64,000 nt of DNA from Paguma larvata. Taxonomy: Eukaryota > Chordata > Mammalia > Carnivora > Viverridae. This document shows positions 1 through 11,400 of this stretch, piece by piece. Below the pieces are notes generated by a model. That model did no database searches. It worked only from the letters and a program-made list of their open reading frames with translations, and had not been told where the DNA came from. Where the stretch lies: the NCBI GenBank assembly GCA_030068075.1, contig CM057844.1, positions 17,344,001 to 17,408,000 of the forward strand. The letters are read 5' to 3'. Numbering within the stretch: the first letter of the stretch is position 1; each line of letters opens with the position of its first letter. The position numbers and the translations under genes are program-made.

Positions 1-1735
1 CCTCCAAGCCCAAGACAACCATAATGGTTTGTGATGTCAGAGGACTTTGGTTTCTGATGGATTGCAAAGAATGCTTCACTCCCTGTAGACACATCTGTTG
101 TTACTTAGCACTAACATATATAAGGCTACTAATTGTGGAGCCATCTTTGTTTTCTTTACTTAGCACTCTGGTTAGCATTATTTTATCTTCGTGGTTCATG
201 GCTTTCTGCCACTGACAACATAAGTCCACTCAAGACAAAATAAAACAACTACTAAGCTGTCTCCTTACGTTGCTTTGCTTTGAAATTACAGGGACCTTGT
301 GCAGTCAAACTTGCTTCCTGGGATCCTAGCTCTGACCTTGCTACATCAAAAGTTGTCTTTTCCGTGCAAGAACTGGTGCCTCTGCTGGTCCCAGAGTAGG
401 CTTAGGGTGCTGCAGTGAAAAATGGGGGTCTGGCTTTAAACTCCATGCACTGAGAAAGTTAATTGTAGGTGAGGTCAAACTTTCCCATTTCTTCAGAGGC
501 CAAGCCAACAAATCCTAAACCCAACTTAAGAAAGCTAACCAAAGGTGACAAAGAAGTTACTCCATAATTTCCTCAACTATGTATGAAGAATATTAAGGAT
601 CTATAATGTTACTAGTATTTTTCTGCCAGTAAAGCCATATACCAGAATGAAGAAGCTAATTCTTAGAATCATAACACAATAATGTTTTACTTTAGGGACT
701 CTAAAATTACACAGGATTGATTTCATTGTAATGCTAACAAAAGTGAAATTTTTTAAGTTCACACCTTTGAGGCAATGGTGGTTCTAGAATAGCAGAGAAC
801 TCTTGGTAACTGGAAAAGGCTTCTGTGAAGGACAAAGCCAAAGGAAGAAGGATGAACTTCCCTGAGGGATCTCCCTGAGGGGATATTGTATGAAGGTGAG
901 TAGAGGTGCTCCATAAAGGGGCAGAGAATAGAGTAAAAGGAAAAGAGACCTCACTGCAATTACTTGGATCCTTTGAAATCTCCAGGTATGAACACAGTAA
1001 AAAATTTCTTCTCTCACTGTGAGGTTTAAGAGGTATTCTTTCCACTTCCCATTCACCTCCTAGACCCAGTTCCTTCACACAAATGTAAAGAACCAAATAT
1101 TGGGATATGACTTCTTTCCTGCCAAGACTAACTAAAAGTGATTATAGTTCCAGGCAGCATAACATTTAATGATCCTTCATCATACACAAAGGAGTGAACT
1201 GGGGGCTTAGGTAACTCCTTCCTTGGCTCTGGTCCTTATAGAGTTGATGAGAGCAACCCCAAAGCTGCCGAGAACCAAGGCATTGGGAGTTGACTGAAGA
1301 TCAATACCAACGGCCTGCAATGTCCCTATCCTTCACCTGGTCCATGGCTTCTCTAGTCTAGTCCATATGTCTCTTGCCCTCTCTCATTTATGGATCGAGA
1401 CTTGACATCTTAACAAGTCATTGTCTATCCAGAAACGTAAGAGATGAGCTGAATCAACTTAGGTATGTCTCTTGAGAATTTTAATTAAGAAACACATAAA
1501 ATGTTGTTAGCTAATTCTGGACCATGTGGAAATTTAAAAGCAGAGAAAGCCTATTGAGCAAAGTAAGAAAGAAGAAAGACCTGAAGAGAGAGATATGATG
1601 AAAGAGACTGGGCTCCCAATGGCTTTCCAGGTCTATATTTTAGTTTCCAATGAATCCCAGCTGGGCTTTTTGCCCTTGTGTAAGTTAGTGTACATTCCAC
1701 TTCTTGGAAGTAAGCAGCATTTACTGGAATACCAG
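1..1735. other. Single-copy sequence, no gene seen
   Basis: I recognise no repeat family, gene or RNA here. Short open frames, including two overlapping minus-strand frames around 734-1096, have no recognisable domain and no coding character. The composition is ordinary AT-rich mammalian non-coding DNA. Diverged ancient repeats below my recognition limit could be present. Confidence 0.5.
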
Positions 1736-1736
1736 T

Positions 1737-1945
1737 ATGTAAGGAAAAGGCTCTTAACTCAGAGAGCATAGGTCTGAATCCCATCCTTGCCATGTATTAG
1801 TTCTGTAGATTTGAATAATCTATGAAGCAGTTTCCTCCTCCACAAAATGGGGCATCTCCTAACCACAGAGCTCTAAGGACTAATCCATGTAAAACATAGT
1901 GTTTGGAGCAAGTAAATGTTAGACAAATGTTGTTCATTGTTAATA
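1737..1945 (+). mobile_element. MIR SINE, near full length
   Basis: Old tRNA-derived MIR in sense orientation. The order of recognisable blocks fits the family: a variant of the head (AGGCTCTTAACTCAGAG), a B-box-like TCTGAATCCCATCC, then CAGTTTCCTCCTCCACAAAATGGGG. The 3' part reads TTTGGAGCAAGTAAATGTTAG. It is heavily diverged, as expected for an element older than the placental radiation. It is non-coding and presumably inactive. Confidence 0.75.
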
Positions 1946-2186
1946 CTGTTAATAGACTTCCTTTCCTCCCTTAAAACTGTGATTATTTTTCCCACTGCAA
2001 CTCATTAAATTGAGAAAGCAATCTCTCCAATTGATAAAGGGCATTCTTTAGACAACTGTGTATTCCACATACACAGCCTCACTACCACACCATGGAATCA
2101 GCTAACTGATAGATGATCGTAAAAAATACCACTTAACTGTTAAAGCTATAGGAATTCTACTGATTCATATGATAAGCTCTAAGTTT

Positions 2187-2207
2187 AACAACAACAACAA
2201 CAACAAA
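2187..2207. repeat. (AAC)n microsatellite
   Basis: About seven perfect AAC units in single-copy sequence. Confidence 0.9.
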
Positions 2208-3058
2208 ATAGAGGTAGATTTACACAGCTCATTGTTTTAAATTAACACCTGCAAAGACCAAGTTTGGGAACTCATTTTATGGCTTGAGAATAAAATGAAA
2301 TTAACTGCCACATTGTACATGGAGTGTGCCATGGACTTTGTCTAACTAATATCATTTTAGAGGATAGAAGGAATTATGTTGAACTCAATATATTTTTAGT
2401 TTAGTCACAGAAGAGCACATCTGCAATTAATAGCATTTCTGTAATCACTTACTTCATTCCTTGATGCTAAGCATCAACTTTCCATGTTTGATGTGTTAAA
2501 ACTATCCTTGCAACGGGACACCTTGTCAGTTTCATTTGAATGTGAGTTATCTGTTCTACCAGGTTATCAATCCAGGTTAGCTTTCGATGCAGCTTTTATA
2601 CAGACTAATTGATCTTTTTAAAAAAACCACATCCATGAAATCTAAAGTAAAAAATACAGTATCAATTAATTTCCCTGCAACATTTAGAGATAGTGCCAAA
2701 GTTGAGGATTATTCAACTTCTGTTCAAATAGTTTCCTCTGGTTTGGGTTAATATTTAATTGTTAGCACTTCAGAATTTAAGAGAATTCAAAATTCTTAAA
2801 TTCCAAATGCTAACATCTCCTTTGGACTACTTAAACCGTTGGTGTTTCTCATTCATCTAAATATTGTAACAAATATAAGAAGTTTCTACTTACTTTTAAT
2901 TTATACCCTTTCCATAGTTTAATTTCATTTTGATTCACTGCATTTTTCCCTTAATGGAAATGGAAGAGGAGACAGCACACTTCATACTATAGCCCACCTT
3001 TCTAAGATATGCCAGAATAATTCACAAGTCTGTTGGGCAAGGAGAAAAAAGTGATGAC

Positions 3059-3093
<35 letters not shown>

Positions 3094-3094
3094 A
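3059..3094. repeat. (TAAA)n microsatellite
   Basis: Nine perfect TAAA units with no interruption. A run this pure is likely to vary in length between individuals. Confidence 0.95.
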
Positions 3095-3142
3095 CTTTAA
3101 TAAAAACACATAGATCTTTATGATTTGAAATTGAAGATTAGT

Positions 3143-3349
3143 GGGACACCTGGGTGGCTCAGTTGGTCAAGTGTCCAACTTCAGCTCAGGTCATGATCTC
3201 ACAGTTCGTGAGTCTGAGCCCTTCATCAGGCTCTCTTGCCATCAACATAAAAACTGCTTCAGATTCTCTGTTCCCCTCTTTCCCTGCCCATCCCCACTCT
3301 TGAGTGTTCTCTCTCTCTCTCTCAAGTATAAATAAATATTTTTAAAAAA
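3143..3349 (+). mobile_element. Feliform CAN-SINE (tRNA-Lys derived)
   Basis: A dispersed Pol III SINE mobilised in trans by LINE-1. The head GACACCTGGGTGGCTCAGTT holds the A box; a diverged B box follows near 3207-3218. Next come a CT-rich stretch and an A-rich tail. A 17-bp target-site duplication with one mismatch flanks it (TGAAATTGAAGATTAGT at 3126-3142; the second copy at 3350-3366 has G for T at base 6). The short frame at 3141-3335 is just SINE sequence. Divergence from the consensus suggests a moderately old copy. Confidence 0.95.
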
Positions 3350-3366
3350 TGAAATGGAAGATTAGT

Positions 3367-5300
3367 TTCAGGAATGAGATTTATGAGTCAGCTTACTTCT
3401 TCTAGGCATCCAAAAATATTCATGCCTGAATATAATTTTTGTTCTTCTACACACAGTAATGGTATAAATATATACATATACAATGAATACAAAGAAGAAG
3501 AATTTGTTTTTCCTTTCAAAATACTAAAGTGCATTTAAATTCCCCTATTTTAGGACCCTCTGTATTTCTGTTCTTTTACATAAGGTTCAAATTAATGCAG
3601 GTTTTTTTTTAAGGTGCATTCCTTGATATTATGTACTTCTATTTTATGTGACTTTGTTCAGAGCCACACAATATAATCACACCATATATATAATAAATAA
3701 CCATATAATCATAAACCAATTTTTATGAACCAAATTGGGCTTAATATCAGGCTTGGTGTATTATAACTCAAAAAATATAGACTTTGACACAGCCTTTCAA
3801 GAACTTATGGAGTAAAACAATTCAATGCAATACATTTGCAAACAGGAGAGAAACTTAAAACCAGTTCAGCAGAGGTCAGCGAGGTATTCCCATCATTTGC
3901 AGGTCAGAGGGGTGTAATTAGAGGGAAGAGATAAGGCTGAGTATGTAATTTGGATGGAGATGAGAGAGCAGATAGGAGGGTCTTATGTAGGTAGTGATTG
4001 TGTTGGGGCAAATTTTTCCAATCCAGTGGAATATTTTTATTTCTTTTATTTAACGAGATTTTACTTAGCATATGCTGTGTGCATAAAGCAAAAGAATCCA
4101 TCAGACTCACTTCCCATGTACTAATTTAATAGGAAAGATAAAGATAACAGACCAGTCACGCAAAGCTTTAGTGGTGAAAACATTGTGAGAAATCATGTCT
4201 TGTTCATCTAATAACAATACAAAGAGATATACAGTAAATATCCTAAATGTAAAAGAAATATAGAAAGTAAGAGCAATATGATTTATTTCATGACATGATT
4301 TGATAAGACAAAGGAAGGACCTTTGAAGAGATAAGGAAGAACTGAATACTCAAAGTCAGAGGAAGAGTTTTCCAAATCAAAGAACAATATATTCTTACCC
4401 CAGCAATATTTTAGTCTAAGTTTTCAGAAGTGCAAATCCACCTACTAGATATTTGTTTCAGAAAGGGGAGGCATGACCTTGGCCGTTATAGAGTATTCTC
4501 GACTTCTGAGAAAACATAAATGAATATGTAACAATGAACTTGACTTCCTGGGGCCAGTCCCCTCCCCGTATCTTGTGTGGGTAGCTACCAAGGGGGTTGG
4601 GAATGACTGACTGCAGTTATAGTTCCAGGGTAAACTTGGGTGATCCATCCCAGAAACAAAGAGTAATTCAGGAGTTGCAGAAGTAGAACACAGCTTAGGA
4701 CATTTTTTCAAGGATTTGACAGAACAACCTTTTCTTTCTGCATGACTTAATGCTCAGAATTTAATACACAAATTTGCCAATATTAGCGAAGACAGTCTGA
4801 GAACAAGGAATAAACATAGGTGAGGGAAAAGCCAAAAGAATCACTAAAAAACAGAACCACAGCTAAACTGCACCTGACATCCATCCTAATTTTGACCTTT
4901 AAAATAACATGACTCAATAAACTCCTTTTATTATTTATGAGTTATATGTTGTACTACTCGCAAATAAAAAATATCATAGTATTTTCATCTGTTAAAGTCT
5001 CCTAGGATTCAAATTTATAAACAAAACCAAGTTATACAGTTGCAAGTATTATAGAATAATTTTTATATTTCTCATCAAAATATTTGAAAAGACAGTTGAA
5101 AATATTATAACCCTCAAAAACCTTGATAATCAAAACTGACAAGCAAGCTGGTAGAAGAAGCTGTCACTAACTAGAATGTTGATAAAGTTGGTTAGATGAA
5201 AAGAATAAGTGATCTACTTACCTGAAAAAAAGGAAGGAATCAATTTTACCCTGCTTGCCTGTCTGTCCATAGTTTAGAGATACGTAGGCTTTTCCTTAGT
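3367..5300. other. Single-copy sequence, no gene seen
   Basis: No gene or clear interspersed repeat. Short minus-strand frames at 3904-4110 and 4445-4711 have no recognisable domains. AT-rich throughout. Confidence 0.5.
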
Positions 5301-5302
5301 AA

Positions 5303-5372
5303 GGCATTTACCACAGTGTCTAACACATAGCAAGTGCTCAGTGAATGTTGCTGTTATTATTATTCTTGTCAT
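5303..5372 (+). mobile_element. MIR/L2-type 3' fragment
   Basis: The segment ACACATAGCAAGTGCTCAGT followed by GAATGTTGCTGTTATTATTA matches the 3' end shared by MIR and L2. Only the 3' portion is recognisable. Confidence 0.65.
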
Positions 5373-6150
5373 TACATTGTTGCTGGTACTTAAGGAAGCT
5401 AGACTAAGTTTAGTACAACCATTACAGTTCTGCATTTATTTCTGGTTCTCAGAAAACAAAACAGAAGTTGCTATAAAAGAAAACTTGATATAGAAGGGGA
5501 AGACAAAAAAGGAAGACAAAAGGGCAATTCACAAAAGTAAGTTATGAGAGGCACTAGAAGGACTGCATATGGGCATTACAACTCCCTTTGTAGTCATGGA
5601 AGAGAGAGAGTACGACAGAGCCTAGACCATAAGAAGAGGAAGCAGAATAGCCTAGTCTTTACCATATGCATAGATAGAAGTCCATTCTCTACCTTTGGAT
5701 CTGAGAATGGATAGCACCCAAATAGTCAAGGTTAAATTCACATTCCTTATCTTTGTGAAAGCAAACACGAATGAACTGCACTTATCAACGATGAATAAAA
5801 GGAATAAACAGGATCTAAGAAAATGACTACCTAATAACGTTTGTGTTTAATCTTATGGAAATTTGGATATTTGACTATTTTTGGTCTTAAAAATAATTTT
5901 TGCATGTTTATACTAATAGAAAAGGAATATCAGGCTATAATTTCAAGATACTATCCCTGAGAATTACTTACTAAAGAAACAAAAATAGCAGTTAAACAAA
6001 ACTAGTGGCATCTCTACTAGATAGAAGAAAAAAATGTTAAAAAAAAAAAAGAGAAGTCAAAAGAATTTGACAGTCCTAAGTCAAAGAATATAGGATATGA
6101 TGGAAAAAGAGAGCACTGAGGTAAGGAACCATGAGAGGAAACAATTTTTT
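5373..6150. other. A-rich single-copy sequence, no gene seen
   Basis: Nothing recognisable apart from short A tracts, such as the one near 6038-6049. It ends at the target-site duplication of the L1 insertion that starts at 6166. Confidence 0.5.
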
Positions 6151-6290
6151 AAATAAGATAATTAATTTAAAAAAATGGGAGAAGGCATAAAAAGACATTT
6201 CTCCAAAGAAGACATAGAGGTGGCCAACAGATACATGAAAAGATGCTCAACATCACTCATCATCAGGAAAATGCAAATCAAAACCATAAT

Positions 6291-6357
6291 AACACTGGGT
6301 GTTATATGTAAACCAATTTGAAAATAAACTATTATAATAAAAAAATAAAAAAATAAA
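6291..6357 (+). mobile_element. Micro LINE-1 insertion (about 65 bp) nested in a LINE-1
   Basis: The host L1 ORF2 reads through AAATCAAAACCATAAT, is interrupted, and resumes with AAAACCATAATGATATCATC. The inserted bases begin AACACTGGGTGTTATATGTA and continue as CCAATTTGAAAATAAACT, the extreme 3' end of a carnivoran L1. They end in an A-rich (AAAAAAT)n tail. The host sequence AAAACCATAAT is duplicated on both sides (6280-6290 and about 6358-6368). Later insertion into an existing L1 explains all of this. Confidence 0.88.
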
Positions 6358-6681
6358 AAAACCATAATGATATCATCTCAAACTTGTCAGAATGGCTAAA
6401 ATCAAAAACACTAGAAACAAGTGTTGGCAAGGATGTGCACTGCTGGTAGGAATGCAAACGAGTGCAGCCACTGTGGACAACAGTATGGAGGTTCCTCAAA
6501 CAATTAAAAATAGAACTGCCATTTGATCAAGTAATTCCACTTCTGAGTATTTACCCAAAGACTACAAAACACTAATTTTCAAAGACATATGCATCTCTGT
6601 GTTTACTGCAGCATTATTTACAATAGCCAAATCCTAGAAGCAGCCCAAGTGTCTGTCGATAGATGAATGGATAAAGATGAG

Positions 6682-6697
6682 GTGTGTGTGTGTGTGT
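6682..6697. repeat. (GT)n microsatellite inside L1
   Basis: About eight GT units within the ORF2 end of the L1 at 6166-7143. Confidence 0.85.
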
Positions 6698-7047
6698 ATA
6701 AAGAAGATAAGTTTGCCATAAAAAAGTTTGCCAGTTGCAACAACATGGATGGATCTAGAGAATATAATGCTAAGTGAAATAAGCCTGTCAGAGAAAGACA
6801 AATACCATATGATTTCATTTATATGCAAAATTTAAGAAGCAAAACAAATGAACTAAGGAAAGGAAGAGAGAGGAACCAAAAAAACAGACTGATGTTTACT
6901 AGTGAGAATGTGAGTGGGGATGGATGAAATAGGGGATAGTCATTAAGGAGTGTACTTGTCATGAGCACCGGGTATTGTATGGAACTATTGAATCACTATA
7001 TTATACACTTGAAACTAATATAACACTGCAGGTTAACTGGATTTAAA

Positions 7048-7078
<31 letters not shown>

Positions 7079-7142
7079 GAATGAATAAAAAGAGAGGAAG
7101 GAAGGAAGAGAGAGAGAGAAAGAAAGAGGAAGAAAGGAAAAG
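7048..7142. repeat. (GATT)n/(AATG)n/GA-rich L1 tail
   Basis: GATT units (about 7051-7075), then AATG units, then GA/GGAA-rich sequence up to 7142. Its place between the L1 3' UTR and the right-hand target-site duplication identifies it as a decayed, expanded poly(A) tail. Confidence 0.9.
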
Positions 7143-7234
7143 AAAATAAGATAATTAAAACTCATACTGGAAGGTTGGAAGGAGTAAAATACTGACTGAT
7201 ACTATGAGACACTGAGTCAGTAATATGCAGTCAA

Positions 7235-7341
7235 GGTAACCAGATTATCTCTGGTTGCCCAGGATTTTCGTAATTTTTACATTGAAAATTCTTTGACTCA
7301 GAAACCTATCAATCCAGGGCTAACTGGGACACTTGGTCACA
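7235..7341. mobile_element. Non-autonomous DNA transposon, hAT-like MITE
   Basis: About 107 bp with terminal inverted repeats: AGGTAACCAGAT at the left and ACTTGGTCAC at the right (reverse complement GTGACCAAGT). Internal TGGTTGCCCAGGATTTT and GGGCTAACTGGGACA are mutual near-complements, so the whole unit could fold on itself. This resembles the small mammalian hAT-type MITEs that begin GGTGACCAG. The family name is uncertain. Confidence 0.6.
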
Positions 7342-8139
7342 CAAGGGAGGACCAATTTGCACACTTTACCTCAATTGGAAGGCAAGGAGAAAACTTAAAA
7401 ATGAAGAAAGGATGATCTAATGTATAATTTAAGTATATTCTCAAAAAAAACCTATAAAATTAAAACATAAGCAATCACAAAAACATTGAAAATGCCCAGG
7501 TTTAGGGGAAAAAATAAGCAAGCATATTGAAACAGTGTGTCAGATTTAGTGAAGAGCGATTATGTGACATACAAACATGTCCTGGAAAATTTTTGAATTG
7601 AAAAATAAAAAAGTTACACGAATGCATACTCAGTAGGAAAAACTCAGTACATAAATTTCAGTGAGCTAAGAAAGGAGAAAAAAATGTGTAATTGATTTCT
7701 TATTAACTCTAAGAACATTTAATAAATGTTAAACCTTGAAGAAATGAAAACATAGATATAACTGAGACAGAATATTTTTTAATTTAAAAAAGAATGCACA
7801 CAGCCATGTGTAAAACTTAAAAATATTTATATTTGGGGGGAGAAGGTAAAATGTTGGCAAATGAAGGGCCAATAAAAAGAATAAAATTGAAGGGTTATTC
7901 AAGACATTTCTAAAATGAGATTCTGATTAGTTATTTTATTGCTGACTTCCAATAAACAGTTACAGGAAAAGATAATTCCTGTACCTTCTAATCCAAAATA
8001 CTCAAAACTAGCCAATTAATATCATATTACAAGTATAATATTGATATTCAAATCTGACAAATATATCCTGGAATAGGCTAATCTCACTTAAGAATACAGA
8101 TTCAAAAACCCTGAGGAATATATTATGTAACTGAAATCT
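7342..8139. other. AT-rich single-copy sequence, no gene seen
   Basis: No gene, RNA or clear repeat recognised; A-rich with short homopolymer runs. Confidence 0.5.
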
Positions 8140-8935
8140 AGTAGTCAGGCAAAGTGTGTAGAGCATGCCCGGCCCTTCAAATCACTCTTCTCCAAAATGG
8201 AATCCATAGGGATTAGTTGCCAGTCCGCCACATTTGTATTAGCTAATCCTCTTTGACCATGGGTGCTTGGATAAGAATGAAGACTTGAATCAAATTAGAT
8301 TCTCTCCCTTGAAAATCAGACTGAATTGGGGGCTGACAGTTACTCATAACAGAGTTCTTAAAAGAAGATCCCCCTCTCTACGGTCCTTGAACTTTGGTTG
8401 TTCAACTATTCCTTGGTGTACTGGTCCTGAGCTTGTCTTCAAATTCATTTCTTGTTCTTTTTCTGCTTTTTCTCTCTCTGCACCATGGTAGGGCTAAACT
8501 CTGTAGATTCTGTTACCTAGGCTTCCATATCAGCAATTTTCCTTCTGGAAAAGTCAACCAATGGGTGGCACTTGTGGAAGAATGGAGTGGGAGTATGATA
8601 GAAAAACCAGGCTGTCTCTCCCCCTGCCCAGGTCTACTACTCCTGCCTCAGGTAATATCTCTGGCAGCGGCTGTATCTCCTCCACCACTCCAGCCCCTAT
8701 CAGGCAAGCCCACCATGGTTCTAGCTTCTACTGAGTTAATCTGGTCCCTGGGTTCTGGCAATACCATCCCTCTTCTGGTTCTTCCAGGGGTGGTAATAGC
8801 TTCCTGCTGTTGCAATTATCTAGGTTGTCTCAATATCGAATGTTTGGCTTCTTGGCTCTTCCATCAACTGTGTAACTAACTCTTTCACTGATATGTTAAT
8901 TTGGATTCTGTAAGCAATAGATAATGATGGATGCA
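8140..8935 (+). repeat. Possible ancient interspersed repeat
   Basis: More C- and T-rich than its neighbours. It holds the longest open frame in the window (8394-8879, 161 codons), which is hydrophobic, low in complexity and without any domain I recognise. The stretch GTGGTAATAGCTTCCTGCTG followed by TTGCAATTATCTAGG resembles an old mammalian interspersed repeat, but I cannot name it. I do not call the open frame a gene: there is no splice structure, homology or promoter to support it. Confidence 0.35.
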
Positions 8936-10015
8936 GGATTTTTTAAACATCTAAAATAGTGATATCTTCCAAATGCCACAGGTTTTATAATATATGAATT
9001 CCCAAAGTATTAACTTATCCATAATTCATCGGCTTGTCTCTTCTACCTAAGCCTCAAGTGGTTTTGATTCTACATTCTTTGTCAATGTACTTGTCAGTCA
9101 GCCAAGAGCCCCAAAGAGCAGGTAAACATTTAGAACCAGCAGACAACACTCGGCTCACATTAACAACATTAATAATGTATGTGTAATGCAAAGGTAATGC
9201 TTTGAGTAATATATTTATAAAATCCAGGAGTTGGAGTGAATGTATTTGAGGCAGAAAGGAGAAAAGATGAGCGGGAAGGAGACACTCCTAATTTTCTGAG
9301 CAATTCGTAGGAAATATTTGTGCCCAATGTTATCAAATATTCTTTAAAGTGCCTGATTCTTTCCAATAGGGCTTACTATGATGCACTTTATTTACAGTTA
9401 TCAATTCTTGAGTTTCTATTATAAACCCTATGCATTACCTGGGTTATTATGTTGAAAGCAATAGATTCCAACTTAAACTAACTGGAGGAAATATATATGA
9501 CACATCCCAGCCTTGCCCATGGAATCAAAGTTACTTAGTCAGTATCCTATTAGGAAAACAGAAATGACTTTAGTTATTTACATGAGCAAAATTTAATCTC
9601 TAGAAAATTTAATGTAATTTATTTTTTTGACCGATTTATTTTCATAATTTCTTTGTGTTATGACTGAGCTCAAATATTAGCTGCTTTCAGTAGCCATCCC
9701 TGAAAATTTGGGGAAAATTAATTATTTCTACTACAATTACAAGTATTTTAGCACTAACTGTGTATTAAAATGACTACTAACTACTTCTACTATTGCTACT
9801 ACTCCACTCCCACTAAGTTCTATTGAGAGCCTATTCTGACTAAGCAATTTGCTCACTGCTCCTCTTTTCATCCTCTGCCTCTCTATGTTAAACATTAATA
9901 TTCCTATATTATAAATTGAGAATTTTATTCACAAGAAGATGTAAGTCTAATTCAAATCTGTTACCTTTTCACTGTACCTGCTACATCTCAGCATGTATCT
10001 ATTCAAACATTTATC
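8936..10015. other. Single-copy sequence, no gene seen
   Basis: AT-rich, no recognisable gene or repeat. The short minus frame at 9169-9366 is not protein-like. Confidence 0.5.
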
Positions 10016-10019
10016 ACTT

Positions 10020-10330
10020 TATATTTATCACTGGCTACTTCTCCTGCCTCATTTCCTATCACTCCCTCCTTGTTTTGCTCTAACCATAGGAGTCAATATG
10101 CTTATATTCAAATGTGTCAAGTATGTTCCCATTTCAGGGCCTGTGCACATACTCTTCTCATCTTCTGGAATGCTTGCTCCCCAGATATCTACACAGCTTA
10201 CTCCTGGACTTCACTGAAGTCAAATATCCATCCTCAGAGATACTCTCTAGATACTCCAGTATTCCTACCTCCGAATATTCACTATCATTTCTTGATGCTT
10301 TATTTTTTATCATGGCTCCTTTGGTCTCCT
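10020..10330 (+). mobile_element. L2 LINE fragment, sense
   Basis: Ancient L2 in sense. Recognisable blocks are TTTCAGGGCCTGTGCACATA (the family shows CAGGGCCTTTGCACATGCTGTT), TCTTCTGGAATGCTTGC and CTTCACTGAAGTCAAATATC, in the family order. The three overlapping open frames at 9993-10369 fall in this repeat and are not genes. Confidence 0.72.
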
Positions 10331-10364
10331 GATACTGTTGGAGAGAGTCATTCCTCTAGGAAAT

Positions 10365-10480
10365 ACTGAGCACTTTCTACATACTAAAAACTTTGCTAGA
10401 TACTAGAAATAAAGCTATGAAGGAAACACATCAAGTCCTTTCCCTCACCGACCTTACATTCCTCATGGAAGACAGTGCAG
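10365..10480 (+). mobile_element. Possible L2-class old repeat fragment
   Basis: ACTGAGCACTTTCTACATAC, then AACTTTGCTAGATACTAGAA, then a CCTTTCCCTCACCGACCTTA block. These match in order a common old mammalian repeat that reads 'gagcacctactatgtgcc ... ggcactggggata ... ccctgccctcatggagctta'. Heavily diverged. Confidence 0.5.
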
Positions 10481-10579
10481 TGTGAGAAGTGTATAGAGTA
10501 AGGCTACAGGGCTGTATGAAAAGACAAGAGGGAAGCTCATTCCATAAGTGTTGAGAAATATCAGTAAAAGATTCAAGTG

Positions 10580-10800
10580 TAAACAGAAATCCTTATTTGG
10601 GAGGTGATCCTAGGAAACTTTAAGATACAAGTGGAGAAGAGAGATAAGAAAGAGAATAAAGACAAAAAAAAATATTACTAAGCAAGCTATCACTTTGAGA
10701 AATATCCCATGAAAAACACCAAAGGTGGTGAATACCTCTCAGAATTATTCCAGCAGTGAGAAGAGGAAATTGGGAGTTGTATCCCATGCTGGTTAGGGTG
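10580..10800 (+). repeat. Possible unclassified mammalian repeat
   Basis: TTATTTGGGAGGTGATCCTA and downstream blocks resemble a dispersed mammalian repeat that I cannot name. Similar words occur around 43772-43870 (AAGTAGCATATATGAGAGAT, then AATCCCATAGGAAGTAG). Confidence 0.35.
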
Positions 10801-10817
10801 CAGCTTCCAGGAGTGGG

Positions 10818-10877
10818 AAGAAGATTTGCTACTGGATATATTCAAATCAAGAAGATTTGCTACTGGATATATTCAAA
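10818..10877 (+). repeat. Perfect 29-bp tandem duplication
   Basis: A 29-bp unit beginning AAGAAGATTTGC and ending ATATTCAAA occurs at 10818-10846 and again at 10849-10877, separated by two bases, so the period is 31. The copies are identical. Confidence 0.95.
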
Positions 10878-10912
10878 CTTTTCCATTTGTGAGCTAAGTG
10901 GGCTCTGGCAGT

Positions 10913-10942
10913 AAAACAAAAACAAAAACAAAAACAAAACAC
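10913..10942. repeat. (AAAAAC)n simple repeat
   Basis: Four to five A-rich units with C every sixth base. Confidence 0.9.
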
Positions 10943-11084
10943 AAAAATACACCTTCAAGCAAAGAATTGCATGTATTTGTAGTTCAAAGCTCCTGATTTG
11001 GCCATGCATGAAGACGGCAAGTGTCAGAGTAATGTGGGTGGGGAACCAACAATGTCTGCTACAAAGTCTGTCAACTGAACACAA

Positions 11085-11400
11085 ACATTACTGATTTGAC
11101 TGTAAATTGATATAGCTGCTTCAGAAAACAGCTGACCATTATCTCATATAGTTGAAGATGTGCAAACACATGACCCCACGATTCCACTCCCTTTTTTATA
11201 TCCAAGATAACCTAGTTTCTATGAACCAGAATAAACATTAAAAGAACAGCCATAATAGTATTATTGTAATAGTCCCAAACTAGAAGAAACTTGAAGGTTC
11301 AACAATTGTAAAATGGAGGAATAAATTGTGATATATTCATAGAACAGACTAAGAATAAATAAATCAAATCTAAACGGAAAAAGATGAACTCGATAAAGGA
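11085..11400 (+). mobile_element. Old L1M fragment, ORF2 end, sense
   Basis: Words in L1 ORF2 order: CTGTAAATTGATATAGCTGC, then CCCCACGATTCCACTCCC, then AACTAGAAGAAACTTGAAGG, and AAATGGAGGAATAAATTGTG with GATATATTCATA. These match the conserved RNA 3' region (asparagine/trytophan-rich 'primed site' region) of old mammalian L1s. Many stops; inactive. Confidence 0.72.

Larger units (their letters stand above)
1946..3125. other. AT-rich single-copy sequence with simple repeats
   Basis: No gene or interspersed repeat recognised. It contains an (AAC)n run at 2187-2207 and a (TAAA)n run at 3059-3094. The rest is AT-rich single-copy sequence. Confidence 0.5.
6166..7143 (+). mobile_element. 5'-truncated LINE-1 insertion (ORF2 end, 3' UTR, expanded tail)
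   Basis: Sense-strand LINE-1 covering the end of ORF2 and the 3' UTR. Recognisable blocks are ACATTTCTCCAAAGAAGA, GTATGGAGGTTCCTCAAACA and the UTR/tail near 6770-7040. A perfect 15-bp duplication AAATAAGATAATTAA flanks it (6151-6165 and 7144-7158), so the insertion boundaries are well defined. The original poly(A) tail has turned into GATT, AATG and GA/GGAA repeats (7048-7142). ORF2 is broken by stops and by a nested insertion at 6291-6357. It is an inactive copy. Confidence 0.92.

Noticed and set aside
8394..8879. Longest open frame in the window (161 codons, plus)
   Set aside because: Low-complexity hydrophobic translation, no domain, no splice or promoter evidence, and part of a region that resembles an old repeat. 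A frame of this length is expected by chance in 64 kb.
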